From positions 62,001-126,000 of the forward strand of contig JAWLGK010000001.1 of NCBI GenBank assembly GCA_041685115.1: a DNA stretch of 64,000 nt, given 5' to 3'. A program made the position numbers and the translations under genes. This document shows, piece after piece, positions 51,487-60,891 of the stretch. The DNA comes from JALOAT01 sp041685115 (GTDB lineage: Bacteria; Pseudomonadota; Gammaproteobacteria; Thiohalomonadales; Thiohalomonadaceae). Below the pieces are notes generated by a model that worked only from the letters and a program-made list of their open reading frames with translations, did not search any database and was not told where the DNA came from. Each line of letters opens with the position of its first letter. The first letter of the stretch is position 1.

Positions 51487-52702
51487 GGAGACGCTGAACA
51501 AAGCGACTCGTTCAGCCCTCCGCAGCGACGGACCCGGTTTTTTGCAAAGAAAACGCCCTTTCAAGACCAGTTTTCCGCGAAGCGCGCTATTTATGGCCGG
51601 TTTCCCGGCCTACTGCCCTTATCCGGGCGCAATAACCCCCTGTGGGGCTAACAACCATCGCTTCGCCAACATCAGATTGGCCAAGCCAAACAGGGTAAAC
51701 AGCTGTGAGGTGTTCTTCGCCAGGCCGCGGTAGCGCACCTTGCGGTGCTTGAAGAGATTCTTCACCACGTGAAACGGATGTTCGACGAGTGCGCGCACCT
51801 GCGCCTTGGACCGTTCCAAGGCCTCCACGCTTTCGCGTTCCGGCTCCGGCAGCTTTTCCACCACGCTACGCTTGGCGGCGATAGAGAACCTCACCTCTTT
51901 CCCACGCATCTCCTCGCGTTTTTCGACGCCGGTGTAACCCGCATCCAGATGCACGCTCGATTCATCGCCCAGCAACAGGTTCGCCGTTTGCGTCACATCA
52001 GCCACGTTTCCGGAGGTGCCCACCACCGTGTGCACCAGCCCGGTGATAGCATCCACACCGATGTGCGCCTTCATCCCGAAATACCACTGGTTTCCCTTCT
52101 TCGACCGATGCATATCGGGGTCCCGTGCCTTCTCCTTGTTCTTTGTCGAGGGTGGGGCCGCAATTAGCGTCGCATCGACGATGGTTCCCTGCCGCAGAAA
52201 CAGGCCGCGCTCCTGAAGGTGCGTGTTGATGGCGCCGAAAATCGCTTCGGTCAGTTGGTGCTGCTCCAGCAGGCGCCTGAACTTCAGCAACGTGGTGGCG
52301 TCCGGTGCGGACTCCCGGCTCAGGTCGATACCCACAAATCCACGGATGCCCTGGCTGTCGTATACCGCGTCCTCAATGCCTTCATCCGACAACCCAAAAC
52401 ACTGCTGCGCCACGTGCATCCGCAGCATACGCTCCAGACCCATCGGTGGCCGCCCGCGCTGCCCCTTGGGATAGTGCGGCTCAAGCACCGCTACCAGTGC
52501 CGCCCACGGCGTCACTGTCTCAAGCTCTGCAAGGACGCGGTCCCGGCGCGTCTGGCGCTTCTTGGCGGCGTATTCCAGGTCGGAGAAGCTTTTCTGGGTC
52601 ACTGGGCGCTCTCGAATTCGTGGCACCGCTGCACTATCCCAGGACCCAAGCCGCGAGGCGATCCCCTGCCGGCGCAACGGGCTGAATTAAACCAGCGTTT
52701 CC
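51487..52702 (-). mobile_element. IS5-family insertion sequence, about 1.2 kb
   Basis: The terminal inverted repeats are GGAGACGCTG at 51487-51497 and CAGCGTTTCC at 52693-52702 (GGAAACGCTG when inverted), enclosing one transposase gene. The flanks CTAG and TTAA do not form a clear target duplication, so it may be old or have recombined. The transposase is intact. It lies between the heme-protein pair and yeeE. Confidence 0.8.
51619..52602 (-). CDS. IS5-family DDE transposase
   Basis: The product has 327 aa from GTG 52602, beginning VTQKSFSDLEYAAKKRQTRR. It has the N-terminal IS5 domain with RGRPPMGLERMLRMHVAQQC and SDEGIEDAVYDSQGIRGFVG. The catalytic acids are in GTIVDATLIAAPPSTKN and VHLDAGYTGVEKREE, with the final Glu in the C-terminal KNLFKHRKVRYRGLAKN region. 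It moves the element within its inverted repeats. It is complete with no frameshift. Confidence 0.93.
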   Translation of the reverse strand: MTQKSFSDLEYAAKKRQTRRDRVLAELETVTPWAALVAVLEPHYPKGQRGRPPMGLERMLRMHVAQQCFGLSDEGIEDAVYDSQGIRGFVGIDLSRESAPDATTLLKFRRLLEQHQLTEAIFGAINTHLQERGLFLRQGTIVDATLIAAPPSTKNKEKARDPDMHRSKKGNQWYFGMKAHIGVDAITGLVHTVVGTSGNVADVTQTANLLLGDESSVHLDAGYTGVEKREEMRGKEVRFSIAAKRSVVEKLPEPERESVEALERSKAQVRALVEHPFHVVKNLFKHRKVRYRGLAKNTSQLFTLFGLANLMLAKRWLLAPQGVIAPG

Positions 52703-52930
52703 TTAATCGCACGCAATGCCTGTCAGCGGCCTGGTTTCCGCGCAGAAGGCCGCGGCAAACGTCCTTATGGCAGCTGCCACCCTGCCGCCGGTGGTCGGCG
52801 TGCCGTGTCGGTGGTGGGCAGAAAACGTGACAGGGTACCGCCATGCCTGCCATAGCCATTCATGTCCCCGCGCACCGACGGCGCAGTCTTCGCATAGAAT
52901 GCGGCTCCAGGCCAGGCCGGAGCCGCGGTA
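52703..52930. other. spacer with -10-like box upstream of yeeE
   Basis: TAGAAT at 52895-52900 lies about 30 nt before the proposed yeeE start. A good -35 is not visible. Nothing else is recognisable. Confidence 0.4.
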
Positions 52931-54043
52931 TTGGAACACTCCTATCTATTGATTATTGTCGTCGCGTCGCTCGCGGGACTTGCGGCCGGCGTCGTCATGC
53001 ATCGCGCCGACTTTTGCATGGCCGGCATGTTCCGCGACCTGTTTCTGTTCCGCGACGGTTTCATGCTCTATCACGGCCTGCTCCTGCTGGTTACGACCGC
53101 GTTGATGTTCGAGGTGGCGCGCATGGCAGGCCTGGTGGGCGAGGCGCCTTTTCCGCTGCTTGGCCCCGCCGCGCTCACCACCCTGGCGGGTGGTGTGCTG
53201 TTCGGCATCGGCATGGTGCTCGCCGGCGGCTGCGTGCTGGGTTCCCTGTACAAGTTCGGCGCCGGCAGTGCGCTCAGCGGGGTCGCCGTGCTGGGCCTGT
53301 TGATCGGCGCAGCCGTGTATGCGGAATGGCACCCGGCGTGGAGTGCGCTGGCACGTGCCACGGTGCTGTTCGGCGGTGCGCCGACCCTGCCGCTGTGGCT
53401 CGGTGTCGCACCTACCGGCTTGGTGGCCGCGATGGCCTTGGCGGGCGCCGCCCTGCTTTACCGCCAGCACCACCGGCACGGTCTGGTGCGGCCGGCCGTC
53501 GCTGCCGGCCACCTGCCTCCCTGGCGCGCCGCGCTGCTGTTGTCCCTGATCGGTCTTGCCGCCTATGTGTTCACGGGGATGCCGCTCGGTGTCACCACCG
53601 CCTATTCAAAGCTTGGCGCGACCGTCGAGGGTTGGCTGTTTCCGGCACACGCGCGCGAAGTCGTCTATTTCCAACGTGACACGCTCGCCTACCGGCCGCC
53701 CTTCGGCACGGCCGAGGTACGCGGTGGGCCGGGTCCTGTGCTGGATGCTGTCGCCGCACTGCAGTACCCGCTCATCGCCGGCGTGGTACTCGGCGGGTTC
53801 CTGTCGGCGTGGCGCCTGGGCGAATTTCGCGTGCACCTGCGTATCCCCACGGGCCAATATGTCTCGGCCCTGAGCGGTGGTATGTTGCTCGGCGCGGCCT
53901 CGCGCATGGCACCCGGGTGCAACATCTGGCATCTGTGGGGCGGCCTGCCGGTGTTCGCCACCCAGAGCGTGGTTTTCCTGCTCGGCCTGTTGCCTGGCAC
54001 CTGGTTGGGTGCGCTTCTGTTGCGGCGCGTGGTTATCCGTTGA
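52931..54043 (+). CDS. YeeE/YedE family (TsuA-like) sulfur-compound transporter
   Basis: The product has 370 aa with about nine to ten helices. The conserved Cys sites of the family are present: HRADFCMAG, GMVLAGGCVLGSLYK and MAPGCNIWHLWGG. These form the thiosulfate relay in TsuA. It should import thiosulfate or a related ion. The TusA-like gene follows 13 nt later. The start is TTG 52931; ATG at 53000 would lose the first helix. A -10-like TAGAAT is 30 nt upstream. Confidence 0.9.
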   Translation: MEHSYLLIIVVASLAGLAAGVVMHRADFCMAGMFRDLFLFRDGFMLYHGLLLLVTTALMFEVARMAGLVGEAPFPLLGPAALTTLAGGVLFGIGMVLAGGCVLGSLYKFGAGSALSGVAVLGLLIGAAVYAEWHPAWSALARATVLFGGAPTLPLWLGVAPTGLVAAMALAGAALLYRQHHRHGLVRPAVAAGHLPPWRAALLLSLIGLAAYVFTGMPLGVTTAYSKLGATVEGWLFPAHAREVVYFQRDTLAYRPPFGTAEVRGGPGPVLDAVAALQYPLIAGVVLGGFLSAWRLGEFRVHLRIPTGQYVSALSGGMLLGAASRMAPGCNIWHLWGGLPVFATQSVVFLLGLLPGTWLGALLLRRVVIR

Positions 54044-54056
54044 GGAGGTGCTGTTC

Positions 54057-54314
54057 ATGGACGAACCAAAGCTGATCACCCTCGATATCCGCGGCCAGAT
54101 CTGTCCGTCGTGCCTGTTGCTCGCGCTCAAGGAAGTGAATCGCAACGCCGAGGCGCTGCGCGCCGGGGCGTGCGACGTGGTGGTGCTCACCGACGACCGT
54201 CAGGCCACCACCACTATCCCGGCCGCCATCGGCAAGATGGGCTTCATGGCGGCGGCCGAGCGTATCGCCAAGGGCTACCGCATACACATCAGCGCGCGTG
54301 AGGAACGAGGATGA
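54057..54314 (+). CDS. TusA/TsuB-like sulfur carrier protein
   Basis: The product has 85 aa. LDIRGQICPSCLLLALKEVN carries the CPxC motif; its first Cys is the sulfur-binding residue of TusA-family carriers. GAGGAGGTG 7 nt before ATG 54057 is a strong ribosome site. Next to YeeE it corresponds to TsuB, which takes sulfur from imported thiosulfate. It overlaps the GGDEF-EAL gene by 4 nt (ATGA), which links sulfur uptake genetically to c-di-GMP signalling. Confidence 0.9.
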   Translation: MDEPKLITLDIRGQICPSCLLLALKEVNRNAEALRAGACDVVVLTDDRQATTTIPAAIGKMGFMAAAERIAKGYRIHISAREERG

Positions 54315-56533
54315 GCAGCCAGGCCGCGCAGGATCATCAAGCGGCGGTCCTTTACATCCGTGCCAAGGTCGATCAATTGCTCACGGTGATGGGCACGCTG
54401 CCGTTGCGGCCGGAGGAACTGGACGACGCCACGCTGCTCGAACTCGACCCCATCGGCATCGTCGCCGATGCCTTCACCCAGGTGATCGCCCACCTGAACG
54501 ACACCAACCGCGCGCTGGCCACGGCCCGTGACGAGATCCGCGCCATCCTTGATGCCATGGGGGCCGGACTGCTGGTGCTTGACCAGGGCGGCGTCATCGA
54601 GGATTTGAACCGGCAGGCCTGCAACTGGTTCTTCGGCGGCGTGGACGCGAACGAGGTGCGTGCCCGCCCGCTCCGGGACGTCTGTACCTGCTGTCAGCTG
54701 GCTGCGGCGCTGCCGCCCCTGGGTACCGAGGAACGCGAGTTCACGCTCGACGCCCGGCACTTCCACGCGGTCCTCACCGGCATCGGCGGGCAGGCGGGTC
54801 AGCCGGAAAAGACCGTGGTGCTGGTCACCGACGTCACGCGGCCCAAGGCGGTGGAGGCGGAACTCCGCCTGTATGCGGAGACCTTCAATCACACAGCGGA
54901 AGGCATCCTCATCAGCGATCACGAAAACCGTGTCGTGCAGGTGAATGAGGCCTTTTGCCGCATCACGGGCTATTCCCGGGCGGAACTGATCGGCGAGACG
55001 CCGCGCACCTTCAAGTCGGGGCTGCACAACAAGGCGTTCTACGAGGCCATGTGGTGCAGTCTCCGCGAGCGCGGCTACTGGCAGGGCGAGATTTTCGACC
55101 GGGTGCGCAACGGCAACATCATCCCGCTGTTACAGACCATCAGTGTGGCGCGCGACCCGGGCGGGCGTATCAGCCACTACATCTCGGTGATTACCGACAT
55201 CACCGCGCTCAAGGAGACCCAGACCCGGCTCGATTTCCTGGCCCACCACGATGCGCTGACCGAACTGCCCAACCGGCTGCTGCTCAATGATCGCCTCAAA
55301 CAGGCCATCGCCCGGGCGCAGCGCGAACATAGTCCGTTTGCCGTGCTGTTCGTGGACCTGGACCGCTTCAAGACCATCAACGACAGCCTGGGCCACCACG
55401 TGGGCGACCGCATCCTCATGGAGGTGGCCAAGCGCCTGCGCAGACTGTTGCGCCGTTCCGATACCGTGGGGCGCGTGGGTGGTGACGAGTTCGTGATCCT
55501 GGCCGAACGCATCAGCTCGCCTGAAGAAGCCGAGTACCTGGCAGATAAGGTCGTGGACGCACTCCGCCAGCCCTTCCACCACGCCGATCGCGCCCTGCAT
55601 GTCGGCTGCAGCATCGGCATCACCGTGTACCCCGACGACGGCCTGGACGCCATCACCCTGCTGAAGAACGCCGACACGGCCATGTACCGCGTCAAGGAAA
55701 CGGGGCGTGACGGTCACCTCCGCTTCAATCACGAGCTGTCGGCTGCTGTGGACGAGAAGCTCACCCTGGAAAATGCCTTGCGCCAGGCGGTCGACGCCGG
55801 GCGGCTGGTGCTGCACTACCAGCCCATCGTCGACCTGGCCGACGGCCGCATCGTCGCGGCGGAGGCGCTGCTGCGCTGGCCGGTCGGCGACGGTTTCGTG
55901 CCGCCGGACAAGTTCATCCCCATCGCCGAGGAGAGCAAGCTCATCATTCCCATCGGTGCCCAGGTGGCGGTCATGGCGCTGGCGCAGCTGGCGATGCTGC
56001 GGGACCGTGGCCTGCCACTGCAATACGTCTCCATCAATGCCTCGGGTCTGCAGATCTTCACGCCCGGTTTCGCGGCCGGGCTCATCGCCGAACTGGCGCG
56101 TCAGGGACTGCCCGGGCATTGCCTACAGGTGGAACTGACCGAAAACGTGCTCATGCGCGACATGCACGCCTGCGGCGCGGTGTTCGAGGAATTGCGGCGA
56201 CACGGTGTGCGCATCGCCATCGACGACTTCGGTACCGGTTATTCCTCGTTGGCCTACCTGAGCCGCCTGCCCATAGACGCACTCAAGCTCGATCGCTCTT
56301 TCGTGCGTGACATCCCGGGCGATCCCAACGACTGCGCCATCGCCCGCGCCGTGGTCGGCCTGGCGGACAGCCTGGGCCTCGAAGCCATCGCCGAGGGCAT
56401 CGAGACTGCGGCACAGGAAAACGTTTTGCTCAACTTCGGCTGCCGCAAGGTGCAGGGCTTCCTGTACAGCCGGCCCCTGGCGCCGGAAATGTTCACGGCC
56501 CGGTTGCAGGCGGAGTGCGCCACCGGCACCTGA
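54311..56533 (+). CDS. PAS-GGDEF-EAL c-di-GMP enzyme
   Basis: The product has 740 aa. An N-terminal helical part (about 1-75) is followed by a first PAS-like segment with a Cys pair (VCTCCQ) and a PAS domain (about 190-300, FCRITGYSRAELIGE). GGDEF lies at about 310-470, with an intact GGDEF and an RRSD inhibitory site five residues before it. EAL lies at about 485-735, with EALLRW, ELTENVLM, IDDFGTGYSS, LKLDRSF and AEGIET all present. Both synthase and phosphodiesterase sites look active. The start overlaps tusA. The sensor input is unknown. Confidence 0.92.
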   Translation: MSSQAAQDHQAAVLYIRAKVDQLLTVMGTLPLRPEELDDATLLELDPIGIVADAFTQVIAHLNDTNRALATARDEIRAILDAMGAGLLVLDQGGVIEDLNRQACNWFFGGVDANEVRARPLRDVCTCCQLAAALPPLGTEEREFTLDARHFHAVLTGIGGQAGQPEKTVVLVTDVTRPKAVEAELRLYAETFNHTAEGILISDHENRVVQVNEAFCRITGYSRAELIGETPRTFKSGLHNKAFYEAMWCSLRERGYWQGEIFDRVRNGNIIPLLQTISVARDPGGRISHYISVITDITALKETQTRLDFLAHHDALTELPNRLLLNDRLKQAIARAQREHSPFAVLFVDLDRFKTINDSLGHHVGDRILMEVAKRLRRLLRRSDTVGRVGGDEFVILAERISSPEEAEYLADKVVDALRQPFHHADRALHVGCSIGITVYPDDGLDAITLLKNADTAMYRVKETGRDGHLRFNHELSAAVDEKLTLENALRQAVDAGRLVLHYQPIVDLADGRIVAAEALLRWPVGDGFVPPDKFIPIAEESKLIIPIGAQVAVMALAQLAMLRDRGLPLQYVSINASGLQIFTPGFAAGLIAELARQGLPGHCLQVELTENVLMRDMHACGAVFEELRRHGVRIAIDDFGTGYSSLAYLSRLPIDALKLDRSFVRDIPGDPNDCAIARAVVGLADSLGLEAIAEGIETAAQENVLLNFGCRKVQGFLYSRPLAPEMFTARLQAECATGT

Positions 56534-56614
56534 TGCCGGAGGCGCCCTAAGGCGGTAAGATGTGCGCCTCGCAATTTCCCGGCGCACTGCGCGCCGAAAT
56601 GCTGGAGTGATCTC

Positions 56615-56950
56615 ATGCCGGTCGAAACCAAATACGTCGTCGTGCGGGACGGCAAGGAAGTGGGGGTGTTTGCCTCCCAGCAGGAGGCCGAGGCCTTCGA
56701 GGCCCAGACCGAACGGGCCGACAAGCTTGCCGTGGTGCTGACCGCCACGGTGCACGATCATCGCCTCGACAGTGAGGCCATCCAGGCGGTTGCCCGCGCC
56801 CTGGCCGGGCGTGACAAGGACCTGGCCGCCATCTTTGCCGTACCTGCCAAGGGCAAGGGCAAGGCCGCCCGCGGTGCGCGCAAGCCCGCCGCCAAGCGCG
56901 CGCCGAAACCTGCCGTGCCCGCCGCCGAGGCCGTCGAAACGGTGGAGTGA
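56615..56950 (+). CDS. yebG: YebG family protein
   Basis: The product has 111 aa. KYVVVRDGKEVGVFASQQEA and ADKLAVVLTATVHD match YebG, a small protein of the SOS regulon in E. coli. The C-terminal third is Lys/Ala/Pro rich (KGKGKAARGARK and so on), a low-complexity basic tail that E. coli YebG lacks; it may bind DNA. No LexA-type box (CTGT-N8-ACAG) is visible upstream, so SOS control is unproven here. The gene is 37 nt upstream of an HD-GYP gene. Confidence 0.85.
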   Translation: MPVETKYVVVRDGKEVGVFASQQEAEAFEAQTERADKLAVVLTATVHDHRLDSEAIQAVARALAGRDKDLAAIFAVPAKGKGKAARGARKPAAKRAPKPAVPAAEAVETVE

Positions 56951-56987
56951 TCGCGACGGGAATGCTGCCCGGGCAGGAGGCCGATTC

Positions 56988-58166
56988 ATGATCAAGACCA
57001 TTGCCATCGAACAGTTGCGGGTGGGCATGTATGTCACCGCCCTCGACCGTTCCTGGCTCGACCATTCCTTGCTGGTCACTCGTTTTCTGGTGAAGGACCC
57101 GGCCATGCTGCGCAAGGTGCGCGACGCCGGTATCCGTTACGTATCCATCGACACCGGGAAGGGGCTCGATATCCCGCCGCAAGTGTCCGAGGTGTCGGTG
57201 CCGCAGGTCGAGCTTCCTGTGGACGCCCCGGCCCGCCCGCTACGCGTCGCCGCCCTGGAAGAACGCCCGCGCGCCGAGGCCCTGTTCGGCGAGGCGACTG
57301 CCCTCGTCAAAGGCCTCATGCTGGACGCCCGCGTGGGCAATCCCCTCGACCTGGAGCAACTGGAACCCGTCGCCGAGCGCATGATCAGCTCGGTGCTGCG
57401 CAATCCCCATGCGCTGCTGAGCGTCTGCCGTCTCAAGCGCAAGGACGAATACACCTTCATGCACTCGGTGAGCGTGGCGGCGCTGGTGGTCGCCTTCGCC
57501 CGCCTGCTCGGCTTGCCGGAGGACGAGATGCGTGCGCTCGCCAAAGGCGCGCTGCTGCACGATGTGGGCAAGATCCTGGTGCCCGACGCCATTCTCAACA
57601 AGCCGGGCAAGCTGTCGGCGCAGGAGATGGCGCGTATGCGCGCCCACGTCAACGACGGCGCCACGCTGCTGCGCGACCGGAGTCTGCCGGCCATCGCGCT
57701 GGACGTGGTGACGGGCCATCACGAGCGCATCGATGGCAGCGGTTATCCCCTGGGGCTGGCGGGCGAGGCGTTGTCGCAGGCCATGCGCATGTCGGCCATC
57801 GTGGACGTCTACGATGCACTCACCTCGGTGCGCGTCTACAAGGATGCCTGGGAGCCGTCGTTCGCGCTGAAGAAGCTGCTGGAGTGGAGCCCGACGCAGT
57901 TCGATGCGACCCTGGTGCAGCAGTTCATCCGTTGTGTAGGCATCTATCCGGTGGGCTCCATGGTGGAACTCAGCTCCGGGCGCGTGGGCTTCGTGGTGGA
58001 CCAGGGCGAGGACATGCGCCAGCCTGTGGTGCGCGTGATCTACCACGCACGCCACCGGCACTATGTGATGCCACAAACCGTCGACCTGTCCCTCGCCCGT
58101 GACGAAGCCGTCGTGCGCGTGGTGTCACCCGCCCAGTTCGGCATTCCTGCCGCCGAGTTTGTGTAG
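56988..58166 (+). CDS. DUF3391-HD-GYP c-di-GMP phosphodiesterase
   Basis: The product has 392 aa from ATG 56988 with CAGGAGG upstream. The N-terminal DUF3391 segment is IAIEQLRVGMYVTALDRSWL. The HD-GYP domain (about 150-325) has HSVSVAALVVAFA, LLHDVGKILVPD, GHHERIDGSGYPLGL and MSAIVDVYDALTS, so both the HD and the GYP motifs are intact. It should hydrolyse c-di-GMP. It is paralogous to the gene at 60892 across its length. Confidence 0.92.
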   Translation: MIKTIAIEQLRVGMYVTALDRSWLDHSLLVTRFLVKDPAMLRKVRDAGIRYVSIDTGKGLDIPPQVSEVSVPQVELPVDAPARPLRVAALEERPRAEALFGEATALVKGLMLDARVGNPLDLEQLEPVAERMISSVLRNPHALLSVCRLKRKDEYTFMHSVSVAALVVAFARLLGLPEDEMRALAKGALLHDVGKILVPDAILNKPGKLSAQEMARMRAHVNDGATLLRDRSLPAIALDVVTGHHERIDGSGYPLGLAGEALSQAMRMSAIVDVYDALTSVRVYKDAWEPSFALKKLLEWSPTQFDATLVQQFIRCVGIYPVGSMVELSSGRVGFVVDQGEDMRQPVVRVIYHARHRHYVMPQTVDLSLARDEAVVRVVSPAQFGIPAAEFV

Positions 58167-58183
58167 CGGTGAAGAAAAAGGAT

Positions 58184-58278
58184 CAACACAGAGGCGCAGA
58201 GACACGGAGGTCACAGAGGGGTGGCATGTGGGTGGAAAGTCGGCTCTCTCCCACTGCGTTCTCTGCGTCTCTGTGTTG
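58184..58278. repeat. AACACAGAGGCGCAGAGAC inverted repeat
   Basis: The left arm AACACAGAGGCGCAGAGAC and the right arm CTCTGCGTCTCTGTGTT pair across about 55 nt. This kind of element is widespread in bacterial spacers. It separates the convergent HD-GYP and gpmI genes. Confidence 0.7.
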
Positions 58279-58305
58279 GGTCTCTTAGCTCATCTTTCTG
58301 CAACG

Positions 58306-59841
58306 TCAGTGCGCCGGCCCGAGCAGCAGTGAGCGACAGTGCATGGCGGCGGGTTGTTGCAGTCCCATGAGATGCAGCACCGAGGGCGCCACGTTGCCCA
58401 GGCCGCCCTCCGTGGACAGCCGCCAGTCGACGTTGTCGATGACCAAAAACGGCACCGGATACTCCGTGTGCTGGGTGTGCGGCGAATCCGTGCCGGGGTC
58501 GGCCAGTTGTTCGCAGTTGCCGTGGTCGGCGGTAAGAATGACCGAGTAGTCGCAGGCCACCGCGGTATCGAGCACACGACCCGCGTGTACATCGAGGGCC
58601 TCCACCGCCTTGATGGCGGCCTCGCGGATAGCCGTGTGGCCTACCATGTCGCCGTTGGCGAAATTCACCACGATGAAGGCGTATTTGCCCGAGCGGATGG
58701 CCTCGACCACGCAGTCGGCGACCGCCGGGGCGCTCATTTCCGGTTGCAGGTCGTAGGTGGCGACCCGCGGCGAGGGGATGGTCACGTGCTCCTCGCCGGC
58801 GACGGGTTCGGCATGCCCGCCGTTGAAGAAGTAGGTGACGTGCGCGGCCTTCTCGGTCTCGGCGCAGTGCAGTTGCTTGAGCCCGGCCTGGCTGATCACC
58901 TGGCTGAGGGTGGTGCCCGGCCGGTCCGGGGTAAAGGCGAAGGGCAGCCCGAAATGCCGGTCGTATTCCATCATGCAGGTCACCGGGATGGGCTCGAAGC
59001 CCGGGCGGGCGAAGCCGTCGAAGTCCGCCAGGCCGAGCGCCGCCACCATCTGGCGCGGCCGGTCCTTGCGGAAATTGAAGGAGATAGCCGAATCGCCGGC
59101 CTGGATGGGGCGCGCCCCGGGCAGCACCACGGGCTCGATGAATTCGTCGGTCTGCCCGGCGGCATAGGCTGCCTCGATGGCGGCGCGCAGGTTCTCGGCC
59201 CGCGGCCCTTCGTTGTGCACCAGGGCGCGCCAGGCCTTTTCGGTGCGCTCCCAGCGCTTGTCGCGGTCCATGGCCCAGAAGCGGCCGCTCACTGTCGCCA
59301 CCGCGCCGCCCGCCTTGGCGACCGCGGCCTCCACGTCCGCCACATAGCCGAGGGCCGACTTGGGGGGCGTGTCACGGCCGTCCGTGAACATGTGCAGCAG
59401 CGGCCGGGCACCGTGCCGCGCACACAGCTCGGTGAGGGCGAGCAGGTGGCGCAGGTGGCTGTGAACACCGCCGATCGAAACCAGTCCGAACAGATGCAGG
59501 TGCCGTCCGGCGGCGGCCTTCACCGCCTGCACCAGCGCCTCATTACGGAAGAACGTGCCGTCAGCGATGGCGTCATCGATGAGCACCAGGTCCTGGCGCA
59601 CGACGCTGCCGCAACCGAGCGTGGTATGGCCGACCTCCGAGTTGCCCATCTGCCCGTCCGGCAGCCCCACCGCCCGTCCAGAAGCCTGGATGACGCTGTG
59701 ACGATAGCGGCCGAAGTAGGCATCGAGACGCGGCGTGTTCGCCTGCGCGATGGCGTTGTTGGTCTTGCTCGGATTGACCCCGAACCCGTCCAGGATGACG
59801 AGCACGACCGGCCGGCGGGGTGCTCCATGGTCGTAAGACAT
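58306..59841 (-). CDS. gpmI: 2,3-bisphosphoglycerate-independent phosphoglycerate mutase
   Basis: The product has 511 aa, the standard length. It starts near PVVLVILDGFGVNPS (metal-binding Asp). The catalytic Ser is in QMGNSEVGHTTLG. HLFGLVSIGGVHSHLRHL, FTDGRDTPP, FANGDMVGHT and ILTADHGNCEQL complete the alkaline-phosphatase-fold Mn site. It interconverts 3- and 2-phosphoglycerate in glycolysis and gluconeogenesis. ATG 59841 was chosen by family length; upstream codons are not homologous. It is divergent from the PilZ gene. Confidence 0.95.
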   Translation of the reverse strand: MSYDHGAPRRPVVLVILDGFGVNPSKTNNAIAQANTPRLDAYFGRYRHSVIQASGRAVGLPDGQMGNSEVGHTTLGCGSVVRQDLVLIDDAIADGTFFRNEALVQAVKAAAGRHLHLFGLVSIGGVHSHLRHLLALTELCARHGARPLLHMFTDGRDTPPKSALGYVADVEAAVAKAGGAVATVSGRFWAMDRDKRWERTEKAWRALVHNEGPRAENLRAAIEAAYAAGQTDEFIEPVVLPGARPIQAGDSAISFNFRKDRPRQMVAALGLADFDGFARPGFEPIPVTCMMEYDRHFGLPFAFTPDRPGTTLSQVISQAGLKQLHCAETEKAAHVTYFFNGGHAEPVAGEEHVTIPSPRVATYDLQPEMSAPAVADCVVEAIRSGKYAFIVVNFANGDMVGHTAIREAAIKAVEALDVHAGRVLDTAVACDYSVILTADHGNCEQLADPGTDSPHTQHTEYPVPFLVIDNVDWRLSTEGGLGNVAPSVLHLMGLQQPAAMHCRSLLLGPAH

Positions 59842-60113
59842 GTATGGCGTGCTCCCAGGTGACGTCCCCACAACTATAAACGGTAAAATCACCCTTCCCG
59901 GGTGCGGCGAGGCTTGTGGTGGGCCGCGCCGGGGTGAACAATCGCGGCAAGCATACGCAAGATATCGTTTGGTCCGAATCAAGGATTTTCCGGAACCCGG
60001 CCAGCAGTCGGACCGCGGGTGCGGGTTGGTGGTTGAATCGGGCCGGGCCTCGCAATTTTTCCCGCGAAAGCCTCTAGAATGGCGCGCGGACCCAGGGCAG
60101 GAGAAAACGCCGC

Positions 60114-60809
60114 ATGTCCCATCGCGACAAGCCCGATTCCGCCGGGACTGTCGGTCTGTCGTTCGCCACGCCCATGGACGAGGAGCCGCCACAGATCGAG
60201 GCCGAGCCGGGCACGGAGCTGATGCTCGAGGTCGACGGCGTGTACGGTCACCTCAAGAGCGAACTCATCGGCATGCGCCCCGGGCATTATCTGATCATCC
60301 GCACCCCCGCCGGCCCGCCGGGGTTTTCATCGAAGCTGTATCGCGGCAACACGATCATCGTACGTTACCTGGCGGAAGGCAGCGCCTGCGGCTTTCAAAC
60401 CCACATCATGACCACCATCACCGAGCCCGACCCGCTCACCTTTATCGAATGTCCGCGCCTTGTGCAGGAGAAGACCCTGCGCAGTGCACGCCGACTCGAC
60501 ACCTATCTGCCCTGCAAGGTCGCGGTGCAGGAGCAGACCACCGAGGGCAACATCATCGACCTGAGCCGCACCGGTTTTCGCTGCGTGCTGCCGGCCCACG
60601 TAAACGAACGCCCACTGCGCGTCCACGTGGGTGATCCGATGGTGACGTCCGTACAGCTCGAGGGGACACCCGTGCGCCTCACCGGCAGGGTGCGCAACGT
60701 GAATGCGTTCCACGCCGCGTTGCGGGTGGGTGTGCACTTCGAAGGGCTCGAAAAGGCCACCGATGAGCAGGTGGTGGAGTACTTGGTCAAATACGGCGCA
60801 GAGCCGTGA
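60114..60809 (+). CDS. YcgR-like PilZ domain c-di-GMP receptor
   Basis: The product has 231 aa. The N-terminal YcgR-N-like beta domain (about 30-115) is followed by a PilZ domain (about 120-225). The PilZ c-di-GMP motifs are RSARR (RxxxR, about 123-127) and DLSRTG (DxSxxG). It should bind c-di-GMP and change the behaviour of a partner, as YcgR does at the flagellar motor. No flagellar genes are nearby. A TAGAAT -10-like box is at 60075-60080. It lies between the two HD-GYP genes. Confidence 0.88.
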   Translation: MSHRDKPDSAGTVGLSFATPMDEEPPQIEAEPGTELMLEVDGVYGHLKSELIGMRPGHYLIIRTPAGPPGFSSKLYRGNTIIVRYLAEGSACGFQTHIMTTITEPDPLTFIECPRLVQEKTLRSARRLDTYLPCKVAVQEQTTEGNIIDLSRTGFRCVLPAHVNERPLRVHVGDPMVTSVQLEGTPVRLTGRVRNVNAFHAALRVGVHFEGLEKATDEQVVEYLVKYGAEP

Positions 60810-60891
60810 ATCCCCGAGAAACCTGCCCGTACGTTCCCGGCTGCGAGCGTCCGTGCTTACCGGGCGGGCGGTGGCGTGAGATGCTCGCACG

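Noticed and set aside
56560..56614. LexA box upstream of yebG
   Set aside because: No CTG-N10-CAG-like site with the expected AT-rich centre was seen in the spacer.
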